DNA from: Atrichornis clamosus
Taxonomy: Eukaryota; Chordata; Aves; Passeriformes; Menuridae
Length of the DNA stretch: 64,000 bases
Direction of reading: 5' to 3'
Assembly (NCBI GenBank): GCA_013400975.1
Contig: WBMZ01010840.1
Location: forward strand, 1-64,000
The translations under genes were made by a program, and so were the position numbers. Below the pieces are notes generated by a model that was not told where the DNA came from, did not search any database, and saw only the letters and a program-made list of their open reading frames with translations. Within the stretch, counting starts at the first letter, position 1. Each line of letters opens with the position of its first letter. This document shows, one piece after another, positions 25,717-39,254 of this stretch.

Positions 25717-27307
25717 ACATGTATCTGTGATTGTGTAGTTGGTTTCTGTATGTGCTTCAATTTGTGCATTTTGTGCACAAAACTTGCAAAGCTTAAGTGT
25801 AATAACCTCTACTGTTAACACTGTAACATTTGTCTTTCTAGCAAACACTTACTGAAGCGTTTTGTAACAGCCTTATGAAGTATTCTAGCATGACTGCATT
25901 TTGTAAATACATATTTATATGTTAATCCTTAATATAGACATGACAATGATAATTCTCTTGTGAAATATAATTTTAATAAATAATTTATTTTGTGATTTGC
26001 TGATTTCTCAGATAGGTTCTTTTTACTTGTTCAAAGAAAAGCACTTAATTTATAAGTGCTTGAAAATTCTATAGAAACGTTTATTTCTAAGTTAGCTAAC
26101 ATCTGCTGTATTCAGAAGCTACTCTGTCATGGTTTATTCCCACTGATTTGTCTCTTTTCAAACAAAGTCCTCAGTCATTTCTTTAATATGACAGTCACGT
26201 CACAAGGGCTGTTCTAAATTTGTTTTAGTTTTTAAGGTGGGCCTATTACGGACATGGGAAGCTGTGATTATGTATTTCTAATGTAATTACTGAATATATT
26301 AAAGACTAATTGGAAATTAGAATTTAATGTCTTCTGTTCCTTGCAAAATTGAAGTATTTAATGCAGTTTTTCAAATTTGAATCTTCTACTTTTGAAGCTG
26401 TTTTATGACAGTTGTTCCAAAAATACTTTCCATGTGTGTGAATTCTGTCTATCTTGAAGTTACTGGCATAGAAAGGGCAGTTTATAATTGTGTTCTGCAG
26501 TTTGTATCAGGTATCAAAAGCTGAAATTGAGCTGTCCTTTTAAAACATGAATAATGTACTCAAATTGCTATTAAAATTATATGAAGTTATTTATTGTTAC
26601 GCCTGCTTTGCTTAAGTTTGTATTGGTTTCCTATATGATGTTGATACTAAAGTTTTAAGACTAGTGGTTGCAGGCTGAAATTTTAACCTGTCTTTAAAAT
26701 AAAGAAATTTTCACTAACTTTGGCATGACAATTTTAGAGCAATTTAACGTGCCTGTTTCAAAAAAAGCTTTCTTTAGATCATCCAATTCAGGGTACTATA
26801 AAATCTTTTAAAAGTAATAAAAATGTGCTGGTGTTAAGCAAGTGAGGTGTTGTGATGGGTTAATAGTGCTGCTTAAGGTTTATGAATTAGAGCCATGAGA
26901 GCATTAGTCACATTTTCTTCCAAATATTTGAGGATTAGGATATAAGAAGGTTAGCAACATATACATTTAATGGTTTTTAGAATGAGTTATATGAAGTGTA
27001 AGGCAAAGAAAATAAAGCCCCACACATTTTAAAAACAAATGCTAGTAAATCTGTGGAATATTAACTGAGCAGTTTCTTAGCAAGTGGAAGAAACTTCCAA
27101 CCTCCAAGCAATGTGTCTTGAGATGTAGGAAATAGCTAACATGGGTTCTTTTGTTTGGTTTTGGGACTTTTTAAATTTCTAAGTTTAGAAGCAAATTTGA
27201 ATTATAAGAGTTTCAAAAATAAATAACAGTTTCATCACTATTTTTGGATAATAATACCTCTTGGTGTGAGTTAAAAAATTATCATGGAATGTTGAATTCT
27301 ATTGTAG

Positions 27308-27355
27308 ATGCTTCAGTAATGGAACTAGATAGCCAAAAGGAGGAGGGAGACATTT
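27308..27355 (+). CDS. Candidate unannotated cassette exon (low confidence)
   Basis: Bases after attgtag read, in the locus phase, DASVMELDSQKEEGDI and then a good donor T|gtaaga. Length is 48 nt with both ends phase 1. The peptide is acidic, like its neighbours. Against it: the acceptor tract is poor, the next junction codon would be Cys instead of the Gly normally formed, and I know no homologue. If left unspliced, the frame reaches a stop within about 35 bases. It may be a chance match. Confidence 0.25.
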
Positions 27356-28217
27356 GTAAGAATTTGATGAAGTTTAATCCAAAATAATGAAGTTTATCCA
27401 AAATAGTTTAAATACAAAGTGATAAACTGGAAATTTTTCAAGTGAAATCAAGGTAGATTGCTTGAACCACGAGAAAGCTGCAGGCACTGAAGTAGGGGAA
27501 CAGTAAACAGCAAGCTAGTTTAACTTGGGCTGCAGAGATGAAATGCAGGCCAACAGAGTTCTGATTTGATATCATGCAAGTTCCTTGTTGATTTTATTAA
27601 GTGTGTAGAAGACACACTATAAAAAATTATAGTGGGAATAAAGAATTTGTAGGAGAAGAAAAAAGGGTGAGGTGTGGGTGCAAAGACTTAGGCTAAGTAT
27701 TAACAATAAATAACTTTGTAGAGTGCTTTGTTTCTGGAATATAGTTTTCTTCTCAGCAGTGTTCACTCTTGCCTGGTGTTGTTCTTGTTAACAATGGAAC
27801 CCTCACCAGTGGTGAGTGGAGTTCTCAAAGCTCTCTGAAAGTTTGGGATAGATGAGTTTGATTTTTATGTATTGTATTAATGGTTGTGATTGCAAGTAGA
27901 ACTTGGCTAGTAAGGATGGTAATAAGATTTAGATAAGTTTTCAGTTATATCTGCATGGCAGGTTTTTTTGTTCATTTGTTTTAATAAAAGCATTTAACAG
28001 CAAAATGGTCAAGCTGAGCATAATGTGCAAGTAAGCAAAGAAAACTGAACTCTATCTCAGCTCTTTCTTGTGAGTCCACACAAATTGTTTGAAATTAGTT
28101 GAGGAACTTGAAAACTAACATTTTAGCTTGATTTGTTATGACTATATAAAAATACAGTCACTAATGTATTTTAAAAATAGTCCAAAAAAGTTTTAAAATG
28201 TTTTTAAACTGTGGGTT

Positions 28218-28289
28218 GAAAGCCACAGGAGCTTTGCCTTCTGCTATTATTTTACAATAATCGTTTTAGAAGGCAAAGCTGCTGCTTTC
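28218..28289 (+). other. Pre-miRNA-like hairpin in an ASPH intron
   Basis: A perfect 13-bp stem pairs AGCTTTGCCTTCT (28230-28242) with AGAAGGCAAAGCT (28268-28280). Outside it GAAAGC (28218-28223) pairs with GCTTTC (28284-28289). Inside it ATTATT (28246-28251) pairs with AATAAT (28256-28261). Total length is 72 nt, with small asymmetric internal loops. Size and shape suit an intronic microRNA precursor, but no family seed is recognised. A miniature inverted-repeat transposon remnant is the main alternative. Confidence 0.45.
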
Positions 28290-31200
28290 TCCTTGCAGTT
28301 TCTGGTCTGAGAGTTTAAAATAGGAGAAAATTAGTAGCAAACAATGTTTTTTGTGTGGAAAAGATATTATTTAAGTGATAGGAGCTTGCTAGGTTTTGTA
28401 TCTAGCAAGGAATGAGATTTTACTGATTTTATATTAAATAGAACATGGAGCTTTCATTAGATTCCTTCATATTCCTTACAGTTAATTTATATTAAATTTT
28501 TCAGAGTTTCAGAAATGAATGTCTGTGACTAAAATTGTAGTCTTCCAGTTTGTTCAGCATTTTTAGAAATCTATGGCATGTTTTACTTTGCCATTTGTTG
28601 GTAAATGTTTGATATTTTAACTGCCAGTCTTCAAACCAAATCCTGCATTAACCTTTGTAGTATAAGTTTTTGTTTGCTTTCTTGTGATACTAATGAAAAG
28701 AAATTTATAGGAGAAAAAACCCTTAATACCCATATCTCTGAAAGGCCTGAAAACTTTCAAAAGCTTTGAACCCCAGATTTCTGTGAGCACCTTCAACAAT
28801 ATTTAATTTGAAAGTAAAAGATGGCTTTATATGGTGGAAAGAAATAACAATGCTCAGAATGTATAGAATAGCTTTGAATTGAAGGAATAAACAATACATT
28901 GTTTGCATATCTGTTGAAATTCTTATTGCAAAAACTATTTTGTCTGTATTTCCCCCCCGCCCCCCTTTAAAAAAATTGTGTTATTAATTAGTCTCAATTG
29001 ACTAGCTATGGAAGAAATCAAATTTTCATAAACAGTTATTGGTAGAGGTTGCATTTGGATGGCAGTGTAAAAGAAGAATGTATTTGAAGCATTAGAAAGA
29101 CTTTAATTTCATTTCATGGTCATTTGGGAGAGGTAAAACCCACCTGTATTGTAAAAGTGACTTGATTAGTGCTTGAGAGCTGAGGAAAGCTGTAGTGTAC
29201 AGATCAGTCATTTTGGACAGACGTGTTACTGCATTCCCTGTTCGGTTTCCATCAGATAAGCAGCTGTCATAGTGGTGGCACAGCAGCATGAAATACATTA
29301 AATATGGTCTTTCTTATGGTCAGTTAGGATGGATTTCTCAAGATGAGGCTAATAAAGACAGACTTGCGTGTTGGTTTCTTATATCTGCTCATAAAGTATA
29401 CAACATAAGCATCTGTGACTTCAGGAAAGAAAAAAGCTTTCTGCTATGTGTATCTGATCTGGATTTTTCATCTGACATTAGGCAGTTAAATAAGCGAGAG
29501 ATATTAAAGCAATGTATGGCGAATGCACTGAAGTTTGTTGTTCTGTAGTTTGGGGTTTTTTTTTATGCTAGTTGTATGAATTAAAACTCTTGCTCTTGGG
29601 AGAGTTACAGGCTTTGGTAAGCCCAGTGCTCCGAGCTCAGTTTAAGGTAAGTGGGTCATAGCTTTTTGTCAGTAAGCTATTTTGTTTAGCAGATGACCTT
29701 GCATATCCAATGTAGCATATTATAAATGCACAATTATAGTAATAATTATGTGCAGGTGCATATGCAAACAATAATAGTTTTTTCTGACTTGCAATTTTTC
29801 TGGAGGAGGAAAATAAAAGGAGAGAAAAAATATTAATGATTTTGGCTTACAGGTTTGTATTTCCTTTTTTAGTACTGCAATTTTAACATCTTTTGCTAAT
29901 TTTCTATGTGGTTAAGGAGGTTTTTGATGGGACATCACGAATTAAGGCAAGAATCTGTACACAAGCCCAAATGTTTAAAGCTTGACACTTTATATTCTGT
30001 TATGCAGGCTTTGCACAAGTTGCAGAAGTGTTCAAGTGCTGTCTGTTAGCTGCTTAGTGCTAACCTGAACCACATGCTTTCTATGGTAAAGGCAAAATAG
30101 CCTCTTCCTTTTTCACATGTAAGGGTAAGCCACCTTAATTAGTTGACATTTCTTTCATGGTGCTGCAGGTTAAAAGGGTTTATGCAGGTAGATGTTGAGA
30201 AGAAATTGACTTACAGGAATTTTTTCACATGGCAAAGCCTTTTGTCTAGCAAGCCTATTAAAGTTTTCAGGATATTATTAAGTGAATAAAATAGTATTTG
30301 TGTATGCCAGGTTGCTCAATATATTGTTAAATATGAGAATGTTATCTGTCAACATCTGGGAAACTGCTCAAAAACGGAGTGTTTTTTATCTATTTTTGGT
30401 TTGCAATGCTTATCTTTCTGAATAAAAACAGTATTTATATATTTTTCTTTTGATGCTGAAATTCTAAATCTGTGCTCTCACTTGGGGATTGTTTGTGGAG
30501 AATGTTCTTGAAGATTTTTATGGGGAAAGAGAGAGGAAATTACTGGGTTTGGTTGCAGCATAAGAATGCTTTGTGGTATTCCTAAACTTCAAAGAATCAG
30601 TCAAGACAGCAAGTTGTCTACCATTAAGCATTATGTGAAAATAGCCACTTTGACAGGAGCATTTAATTTTTAGAATTACTTTTTAAAGCAGTTATTTAGA
30701 AACTATTGTAAACCTATGCACCTATGCTAACTTTGAACTCAACTTTTTAATTAACTGACTCCAATAGGAGCCATTTCTGACATTCCATTGTAATCACATT
30801 TGTGGTTATAAATTGTGTATTTTTTCTTGTATTGCTAGCACTGGACATTTATAGCGTGGGATTGAGTGGAAAAAAGAAGGAACTTCTAAAACTATCTCAA
30901 AACAAGTATGAAGTCACTTTATTTGGACCCTAGAATAAGAGTCCACAAGTTCAACTACATGGTTTATAAAATTCTGTGCATTGGTTTGTGTGCCCCAAGG
31001 TTGTAAGAGCCCAAGTCTTTGCCCTGAATTTACTTAGATGCCAGATTTTATCACATGCCCAGGACATCACTATCATGGAAAAAAAAGGTGTTTTGCACCC
31101 ACGTCTTGCTTCAGGCTAATTGGGGCTAACAAATCAGACTTTGCTGTTCTGTAGTCTTTGTAGGAACCCATTCCAGATGGAAATCAATATGCAGCAGGAT

Positions 31201-33227
31201 TTCTGTCTTGTGATTCTTGCATCATACTAACAATTTGAAATATGTTATTTTACATACTGTTTTAAAAACAGGTCTGTTAATAATATGTTAAAGTTTACAT
31301 GATGTATGTAATTATGTAATGAATAGATAATTTGCTGAGAACCTTACTCCTATGCACTGTATAAAAGCAGATTGAAAAAAATATTACTGCTTGTCTGAAT
31401 AGTTAACAAGTGAAATAACAGTAATCAGGGAACAAGGTATTTTGTAATCTTTCTACAGAGTGCATATACTTTTACTTTAAAATAATTTGAAATATCTGTG
31501 TGATAATTTTTGTCTATACTGATCTGTGTAAAATTTTACAGTTTTCCTTGTCAATTAATGACTTTAAGAGTATATCTTAAAATATCCAGTAATGTTTAAT
31601 TTTAGTATGAGAAGAGGTGACGAGCTGGATATTCAAATATGGCTTTGTGCAACTTTGCTGAGTACTGTTTTTTGTTTATATTTTCATTGATGCTGTAGTA
31701 AAACAAACTTGGAGTCTATTTTCCTGTTATATGGGAAAATTGCTAACTTATTCTTCCACGCACTGCTTAGAAATACTAAGACTGAATAATTATTTTAGTC
31801 AAGTTAGAACTCTGGACTTCAGCAGTGGTCGTAATCTGTGAGGGAAGAGTTTTAAAAAGACTCTCATATCCCAGGTATGAGTTTGTAAGGAAATTAATTT
31901 TAAAATTGTATTTTTACTTGGTTAATGCATTTTAAAGCAATTTTGGCCATATAATAGCAACACTTGATGTTTTGAAAACATGTAATGTAGAAATTAGATG
32001 CAAGGTTACTACAGTGACTTTAATGTCTGCATCCTTTAAATTTATGGTTTTATTTTTTTAATGTAGGATATCAGAGTTTTGTTTGTTTTTGTTTTTTCAA
32101 AATAAATGTTGATGTATAATGATTCATTTTATATAGCTACTGTTTTCTGGAAACCTAAGCTCAAGGTGCAGATGTCCAAACCTACATTGGACATTCAGTG
32201 CTATGTATGTCTGAATGAGAAGTCTAATGTTGACACACGGGAATCAATATCTTTTCACCTTTAGTAAGATTATGTATGAGTTTAAAAGTACATATTTACC
32301 ATAACTTTCAACTTTACTTTCTGGTTGGCTTTTGGGTAGCAACCTACATGACTTTTGTGGTTAGAGGTGTTGTGTTTGTGAGATTTAAATATTAGTCCAC
32401 AACATCATGATAGCAATAATCTAGTCTCTTTTTATAGTATTAAAAAGATGAAGCTAATTATTATTTATATTTTTGGAAAGGTTTTTGCCTTCATGCCTCT
32501 TGTGGAAGTAGGTATAAAGAACAATCAAGATGCTGAATGCCTTCAGTTTGTTAGCTACAATGGGGAAAGAAGACAACACCTGATTTTGGAGAGCAAAGTT
32601 TATTTTTTGTAATAAAAGTCTTAACAGTCTAACATAGTCTGAACTAAAGCATTAAGTATTTTAACTGAAATGAAATGGCAACTGCTTTTCGGAATCCGAG
32701 CAATACCTTTACCAAAACATTTATTTTCCATTGGATAAAGAAACTTAGGTTGTAATTTATTGTAAGAAAATATTCAATTTATATAATCTGAAGTACCTGT
32801 GTGCTTGGAGATCTTTTAAGTTAATATGTTTATAAAATATTTATAAAATTTTATAGAAACATGAGTTAGTGGACTTGAGAGACAACACAGGGAAATCAGC
32901 TGGGGTGTTGGTCATAATTCCGTGTCAGCACGTTGTCTGGAGAGAACTGAGCTAGCTCCAAGTTAAGAAGCATCTGGTAGTAGCATGCATCTGGTAGTAT
33001 GTTACTTTTCTTTGATTAATCAGTCCTTCATATCAGTACTTGTGGTGGTCCTGCAACTAAAGTTGTTTTATTTTTAATGAGTTAATATTTGTTATCTCTC
33101 CATAGCATTGCAGTATGCTATGTAAAGTTAACTTTTTGCATAGCATGACACGTTGGGAAATTTTATGTCAAGTTTGTTGAACATCCCAGATATGTTCATA
33201 ACCTATTTCCATTTTGCAACAAATTAG

Positions 33228-33272
33228 GTGAGGAGCCAGGAGGGGTAGCCAAGAAAAAAGCTAAACTCAAAG
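33228..33272 (+). CDS. ASPH: Junctin-specific exon (EEPGGVAKKKAKLK)
   Basis: The acceptor is ...aaattag and the donor AAAG|gtattt. It is 45 nt, phase 1 to phase 1. Joined to the EF-hand-like exon it reads VLL-G-EEPGGVAKKKAKLK, aligning with the Gly-Pro-Gly-Gly-Leu-Ala-Lys segment after the EF-like loop in mammalian junctin. It switches the lumenal domain from acidic to strongly basic. It leads to the terminal tail exon 2.3 kb downstream, and nothing else was seen in that interval. Confidence 0.92.
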
Positions 33273-35548
33273 GTATTTTTAATGTTTTTCATGCGGAACT
33301 TTATGCAGATAACGATGTATTAAATGCATGTGCATTACAAACACCAGTTGTGGGTTTTAATGGTTACTAATGCTAGCTATGCTGGCTAAATGTTGTCTAA
33401 TGGTGTAGCAAACTATTGTCCTTGCAATTTTTCGGTAAGGTTTTTTACTAGCGATTGTAATTTAATGGCAATGTGACTGCTTTCCTAACTAGAGATTATA
33501 TTTTGTTTGTGCGGATTTTTTTACAACAGGTGTTGTGTTTGGATTGTAAGTAGTTTATGATAACTTGATATTCTGCATGATTTTAAGTAAGAATTTGCTC
33601 TGTGTGAAATCCTCTTTTAGTTATCTTTCATGAATTCATGATACTGTTACTATAGTGTAATTGGACTCGAGCGCCTTGATTCTCCTCAGTCTGTACTTAA
33701 ATAGTTTCATCTATTTCTTTCCTATGGGAAGAGACATTTAGGCAAAGTTCAATAACTTCCCCTTAAATACTATTTGTAGCATTGATTGCAGTGATGATAC
33801 TTACGCATTTTCTAAAAGCTTAAAGTAGGATAGCTTGCAACCAATGTATGCCATATATTTATTTATAATTATATTGCTGTATGAAGAAGTCATAATGGTC
33901 TAAATGTGTTCAAGACATAAAAAGCTAATTAGCCTCAGCAAACACCAAAGTACCAGATGTACTTCAGATGCTTAGCTTTTTAGATCTACTCAGTTATCTC
34001 CAGGCAGCGTAGGGCGGTGTAAACAACAGTCTCTATGTTGCATTAAAGGCACTTAGACTTTAAGGTGTTTTTTCTAGCAGTATGTGAAAAATGCCTGCTG
34101 TTTGTCATATAAAACTTCACGAGAAAGAAAGTGTATTTGCTAAGGAAAGCTCTCTGCTTAGTTGAATGTGACTTTTCATAGCGTCTTGCATCAAGTTGAA
34201 ATCTTTAACGTTTGTTCCACATTGTGCTTGGTATAACTTGGTTGCAAACTGTGTGTTTCCAAGACTGTAATAAATGTCACTTAGCAGTTCATTCCCAAGT
34301 TTTGGATTATTTTTCAATGTTTGATATGAGAATAAAGAAATGGCTTGATATATTTAAAATGTTTTATGTCAAAAATCATTTGGAAGGAAATACAATGTCA
34401 TTCCTTTTAGACTGAGCTATGTAATTGAATTGTTCACTCTACAGAAATGTTACACAATGGTTAGAGGCAGATATTACAGAAATCTTACTTACCTGCTTTT
34501 TGCCTCAACAGACTGCAGTTTATCTCAAAAGTCTGAATAAAAATAGAACTATTTATATATAAAAATCATTATCACTTCCTTAATAATATGGGAGTATTAA
34601 TTTTAAGATTAAATGCAAATATTGCATATAGAGATTTAATGGAAAAATCTCTAAATTTTATTGGTTTAAAATTTTGTTATTCTGGAGAATGCTGCTTATA
34701 CTGATAATTTTTTTCAAAACTATGGGTAAAATGGAAGTAAATATTGAACATTAAACATACTGAACATAAATGTCAAGAATTCCGTTCTGACTTTCGTTAT
34801 GACATATTATCTGGATTCCCTGTCACAGCCAGATGTGAATTGAAATAGAGAAAATAAGCACAAGAGACACAACTCCAAAAGTAAAACAAACAAACAAAAA
34901 GTGTTACTGATAACTGAGAAGCAAAGTTGTAAGATCCAATTTACAATTGTTACTTTGATTTCACTGAATTTGGTCAAACCCAGTTAACTTTTTTGGAGTT
35001 GATTTAATTCACAAAGGACATTGCTGTTGATTCTTAATTATGTACTTATTTCTTGTTTTTGTGAAATTTGTACTTCAGATATATTTTTTAAGTCTTTGCT
35101 TAATATGAGGTAGCAATATCAGTAAAACGTATTATAAATTTGTGTTACAGTGCTTTAACAATGACTTCTACAATTGTCATACTGTTATCAAAGATTCAAA
35201 ATTTATTGTTGTTTGCATGCTCAGACAAAAGTGGTTTTAGTATTCTGCAGAAGTTAGCAGTAAGATAATAGAGGCATGTTTTTCACTAGATTAACACTTC
35301 ATTCAGATGCAGCTGCAGTATAAACTGGGACTATTGGCTGGCTGCATGGTGTGAGAGATTGCTAAAAGTCAAAACTAATTTGTTTAAGTTGCTTAAAGCT
35401 TAGAAGTTAATGATACAAGTTCAAATCTAACAAGCATTAAATAGGAATGTGATCAAAGCTTTTAGCTAGTTGTTCATAAGATGTTTAGTGGCACAAGAAT
35501 GGTTCTCTTATTGAACATTTCCTCTTTTTTAAATGAAAAAATAAAAAG

Positions 35549-35886
35549 TAAAAGAAGCATTTAAAGAACCACTCAAGAAATTAAGGGAGAAACAGGAATC
35601 CAAGAAGGAAGAAATCGAAGAAGAAAGAAGGAAAACCAGGAAAGGAAAAGATGCTACTGATCGAAAGGACAAGAAAGCTGTTGATACGAATAAATTAAAG
35701 AAAGATTCTGACAAGGCTAAAAAAGACAGAGGAAAAGAAAAAGGCCTGGACAAAAATGTAAAATCCAAGGAGACTACGAGAAAATCAGCCAGTGAAAAGG
35801 ATGGCACTAATCAGGTGGGAAAAGACAAAGAGACAAGAAAGGTAGTTAGAAACCAATCCAAGGAAGACAAGAAAGAAAAGAAATAA
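35549..35886 (+). CDS. ASPH: Junctin terminal exon, lysine/glutamate-rich lumenal tail
   Basis: Joined to 33228 it continues LK-VKEAFKEPLKKLREKQES and runs 112 residues to TAA at 35884-35886, with no internal ATG. The tail is dominated by Lys, Glu, Asp and Arg with KEKE-type stretches. This is the feature through which junctin binds calsequestrin, triadin and the ryanodine receptor in the sarcoplasmic reticulum lumen. Total junctin length is about 205 residues, close to the ~210 of mammalian junctin. The acceptor is odd: 18 A-rich bases separate the pyrimidine run from the AG, and three in-frame AGs (ending 35548, 35554 and 35557) could each be used. The mammalian Val-Lys-Glu supports the first. 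Confidence 0.93.
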
Positions 35887-36409
35887 ACAGAGTTCCTGCT
35901 CTGCTAATGAGGAACAGACCTCAAGAATGCGAAATTTGTCATATTTATATGAGTGTGGTAAATATGTCAGTAAGAAAATAATATTTTCTGGAAATAAGTG
36001 TGAACAAAGGCTATATATAATAATTTTTTTTTAAACTGTTCAGTGTGTATTGGTATTGTAAACAAAACAGAAACATCTGCTGTGAAACTCAAGTATGTAT
36101 GTATAGTAATATGCCTGGCTACCAATGTGTATTGAAAACAGTCAAAGTGATGCCAGTTACTTCAAGCCTACTCTAAATAATAGGTTTGGGTTATTTTGGG
36201 TTTTTTTCTTTCTTTGTTTACTTGTATTTAGATACTATTTGCTTGATGTGGTGATGAAATTTTAATGTCCTTATGACATGCAGGTTGAAAAGCAATATTA
36301 AGAGGTTTATGTGGACATACAGAGTGGAAGCTCACATGTCAAAGATTTCTATTTCACAGAAAAAGCCAAGAAGAGCATTAATGAATTGTAGTGTCATAGG
36401 ACCTTAGCA

Positions 36410-36415
36410 AATAAA
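36410..36415 (+). terminator. ASPH: Candidate polyadenylation signal, junctin mRNA
   Basis: AATAAA about 520 bases after the junctin stop. Further AATAAA motifs occur at 36985-36994. The window cannot say which is used, because the region is AT-rich and chance AATAAA is common. Confidence 0.4.
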
Positions 36416-36419
36416 TGTA

Positions 36420-39250
36420 ACTTATTCCCTGCTAAACTATTTTCCCTAAGGAAACTATTTTTTTCCTGAGAAAACTATTTCATACACAAATATTCAAACC
36501 AACTTTAGTGTTGTACTTATTTATGAGACCCCAGAGTATACTCAACCAAAATGTTGCAACATTTTTGTCTATTGATATGTGATAATATGTTTCTGCTTTT
36601 CTTCCATTCCCTAATTATTTATTTTATTTAGCTTGAAATATTTAGCTTGAAAAGCTTAATCCATTGTAACTTTTTATTTAACTATGTCCTTACTTTTCCA
36701 AATTTTCCAGCCTTTTGGTAATGAATACTACTGAAAATTAGGCCACCTATTTCACCGTTGATAAATATTGTTGGATTCCAGTGACATTTAAGATGTGATC
36801 TGCTACTACTTCACTATTCTGGTTGAACTTGTTTAGAGAACAGTTTATGGATTTTTGCAACTATTATTTTCTTCAACACCTTTGAAGTGCATGATTCTTC
36901 TATAAGCAAGGTCCTGTGTTAGTTTGCTCTTACAGCTTCTGTATTTTTAGCATCAAGGAAGGATTTATCTAGCAGTCTCATTAGAATAAATAAAGTTGCA
37001 AAACATGTCTGCGGAGATATTAGAGAGATTTCAGTATGTTATTGAATCTATACTTTCAAGTTTATTTGGAAATCAATATTTTCTAAATAAATTTTAGAGG
37101 AAGTATATTGCAAACAGTTGCACAATATGATTACACAGGATTCAGAACAAAATTTGTAATGAAAGTTTAAGATTTATTCTTGTTACACTGCAGTATTTGT
37201 TTAAAGAAAACAAAACTAAGGAGTGAAATTGAGCATAAGTATATATATGCATATGGATGGTAGTGTAAGATTGAAGTACTGAAGGTTAATTCTGTTTGTG
37301 GTTTTGCTAAAATTTTGTGTATAGCAGTTGGCAATACTCTTATCTCAGCCCTCCCATACATATGTCTGTAACATGCTTTGATCCCTAGAGTTGTAAGATG
37401 TGATAATAAGGCTAAAGATGATCTGTTTTTTTTTTTTTAGAGGAAATGAAGCATTGTTCAAATAGTTATGAAAAATAGTTCAAATTAAAGCTATAGAAAA
37501 TAGTACAGTAGCTTAAGATTCTAACTCTGATAATTAACAGAGATGATATACCAAGGTATTTTCTAAATATTTATAAATGCATGAAGAGGGAGGGAATAGA
37601 TGTGCATTGTAAACATTACAGTGCTTAGCAAAAAGCATGACAGAATGAAGATCTAATAAATACACTTGCCTAATGAGCATTCTCTTTTAGGTTTTTGGTG
37701 ATGATAGATGTATTTATTCAACTTTGCTTTGATAAGTGTTAAAATGCATATTTGACCAGAGGAGCATTCAAATCCCGCTTCTCAAGGATGGTGGCACAGT
37801 GGTATAGTGCACATCACTTTTTATTTTCTCCCGTAATGTGACAGAACTTGTAACTGTGTGGGAGTGAAATTTGACATGAATTGCTTTTCTGATTAGCATA
37901 TTGTTGTATCTATCACCCAAGGTTTATCTAGTTCTAACGAAGTTGGGTTGGGGGGTTTTTTTTTGGTCTTTTTCTCTTTCCAAAGAAAATTTTATTTGAG
38001 CAGCACTCCAGGCTATACAGATAGCCACAAAATAAAATACTTTTGGCTCAGAGATCTGTTGTGTCATTGTATATGTCTTTGAAATATTATTGTTATCAAA
38101 CTTAATGCAGCAAGTTACCACTTAAGGTCAAAATATTCACCGAACAAGTAAAAAATGAGTGCAACTTAATTTTAATAAACAGAAGAAAGAAAAGACTATC
38201 TTACAAAAAGTGAATGATTTAACATATTACATCCTCAACAGGATTGAATAGAAATCAGTTGTAAACGCAATAGATGTGTATAAAAAGCTTGAAGAACAAG
38301 TTGTGAAATGTGCAAGTGAAACAAAAACATTCTCTTGTTAGTCCTGTCTTTCCTGTTAAATACGCATAGTACCTGTTGGTTGTGAAATATTGACTGTCTT
38401 TTGAAATGCTTTGAAGCAGAGCAAGTGGTTGTCTGGAACTGGGGCTGTGGGTTATTGGAGGATACAAAGACTTATTTAAAGTTGCGTGTGTGTAAGGAAA
38501 GTGAACTATGTTTGTGAAAGCAACGTGGCTGTTCTCATGCTTCCGGATTGGGAAGAGTGAGACGGTGACTAATATGAGAAACTGGTTTTATCTCCAACCT
38601 AAGATGATTGTAGAAGGAAGTAACTTCTCACCCTTGTAGCCATGAATATTCCTGCAGCAACAGATGAATGCCTTAATAATAATCTTTAGTATTTTAGGTG
38701 GGGGGCTTTTAATGACAGAAGTAAATTGGCAAAATACTAAGTGTAAATTTGGCTTTTTTCTTCTAGTTTCTGATTTTGATGCCAACAGTAGTGGACTCTT
38801 AGTTACAGTACTTTTGAATACAGCCTAACTACTTATTTTCAAGTCGTTTAAATTTAAATAATATAAAAAGATAGACTTAATTCTGTTATTCTGTTGCCGT
38901 TACTTGAAATAAATACACATTTTTCTCATGATGCATAAAATAATAACATCTCTCTAGTTTACACAAATTTGGTTTGAGACATTCTGGTCCTATTTGTATT
39001 GAGGCTTTTTGACTCCAATAGAAATGTGGTAATTATTATTGTTTTAATTTTGCTTACTTGAAATATAATACTTACTCCACTTAAGAGTTGCTCTTACAAG
39101 ATTGCTAGTACTATAGGACAAATCCTCTGCTTTCTTAAATACTATTTTTCAATTGATTTCCATGTATACAGCTGTTGAAAAGCTAGTTTGCTTTGGGCAG
39201 TGTGCATACGTGTGTTGAGAAGGTAGTCTTAACTTAAATGGCCTTGGGTG
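36420..39250 (+). other. ASPH: Junctin 3' UTR / intron before the acidic exons
   Basis: AT-rich sequence that may include distal junctin 3' UTR. No gene was recognised. A strong acceptor at 38766 followed by a short open frame is reported as a finding. Confidence 0.6.
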
Positions 39251-39254
39251 TAGG

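Larger units (their letters stand above)
25981..33227 (+). other. ASPH: Intron before the junctin-specific exons
   Basis: About 7.2 kb of AT-rich intron. It contains a 72-nt hairpin (28218-28289) and one phase-compatible candidate exon (27308-27355), both reported as findings. A 17-bp-period direct duplication of GCATCTGGTAGTA lies at 32970-32999. No recognised gene. Confidence 0.6.

Noticed and set aside
35529..35807. 92-residue minus-strand open frame opposite the junctin tail
   Set aside because: It is the shadow of the Lys/Glu-rich junctin exon; its Ser/Phe/Leu-rich translation is the complement of Lys and Glu codons.
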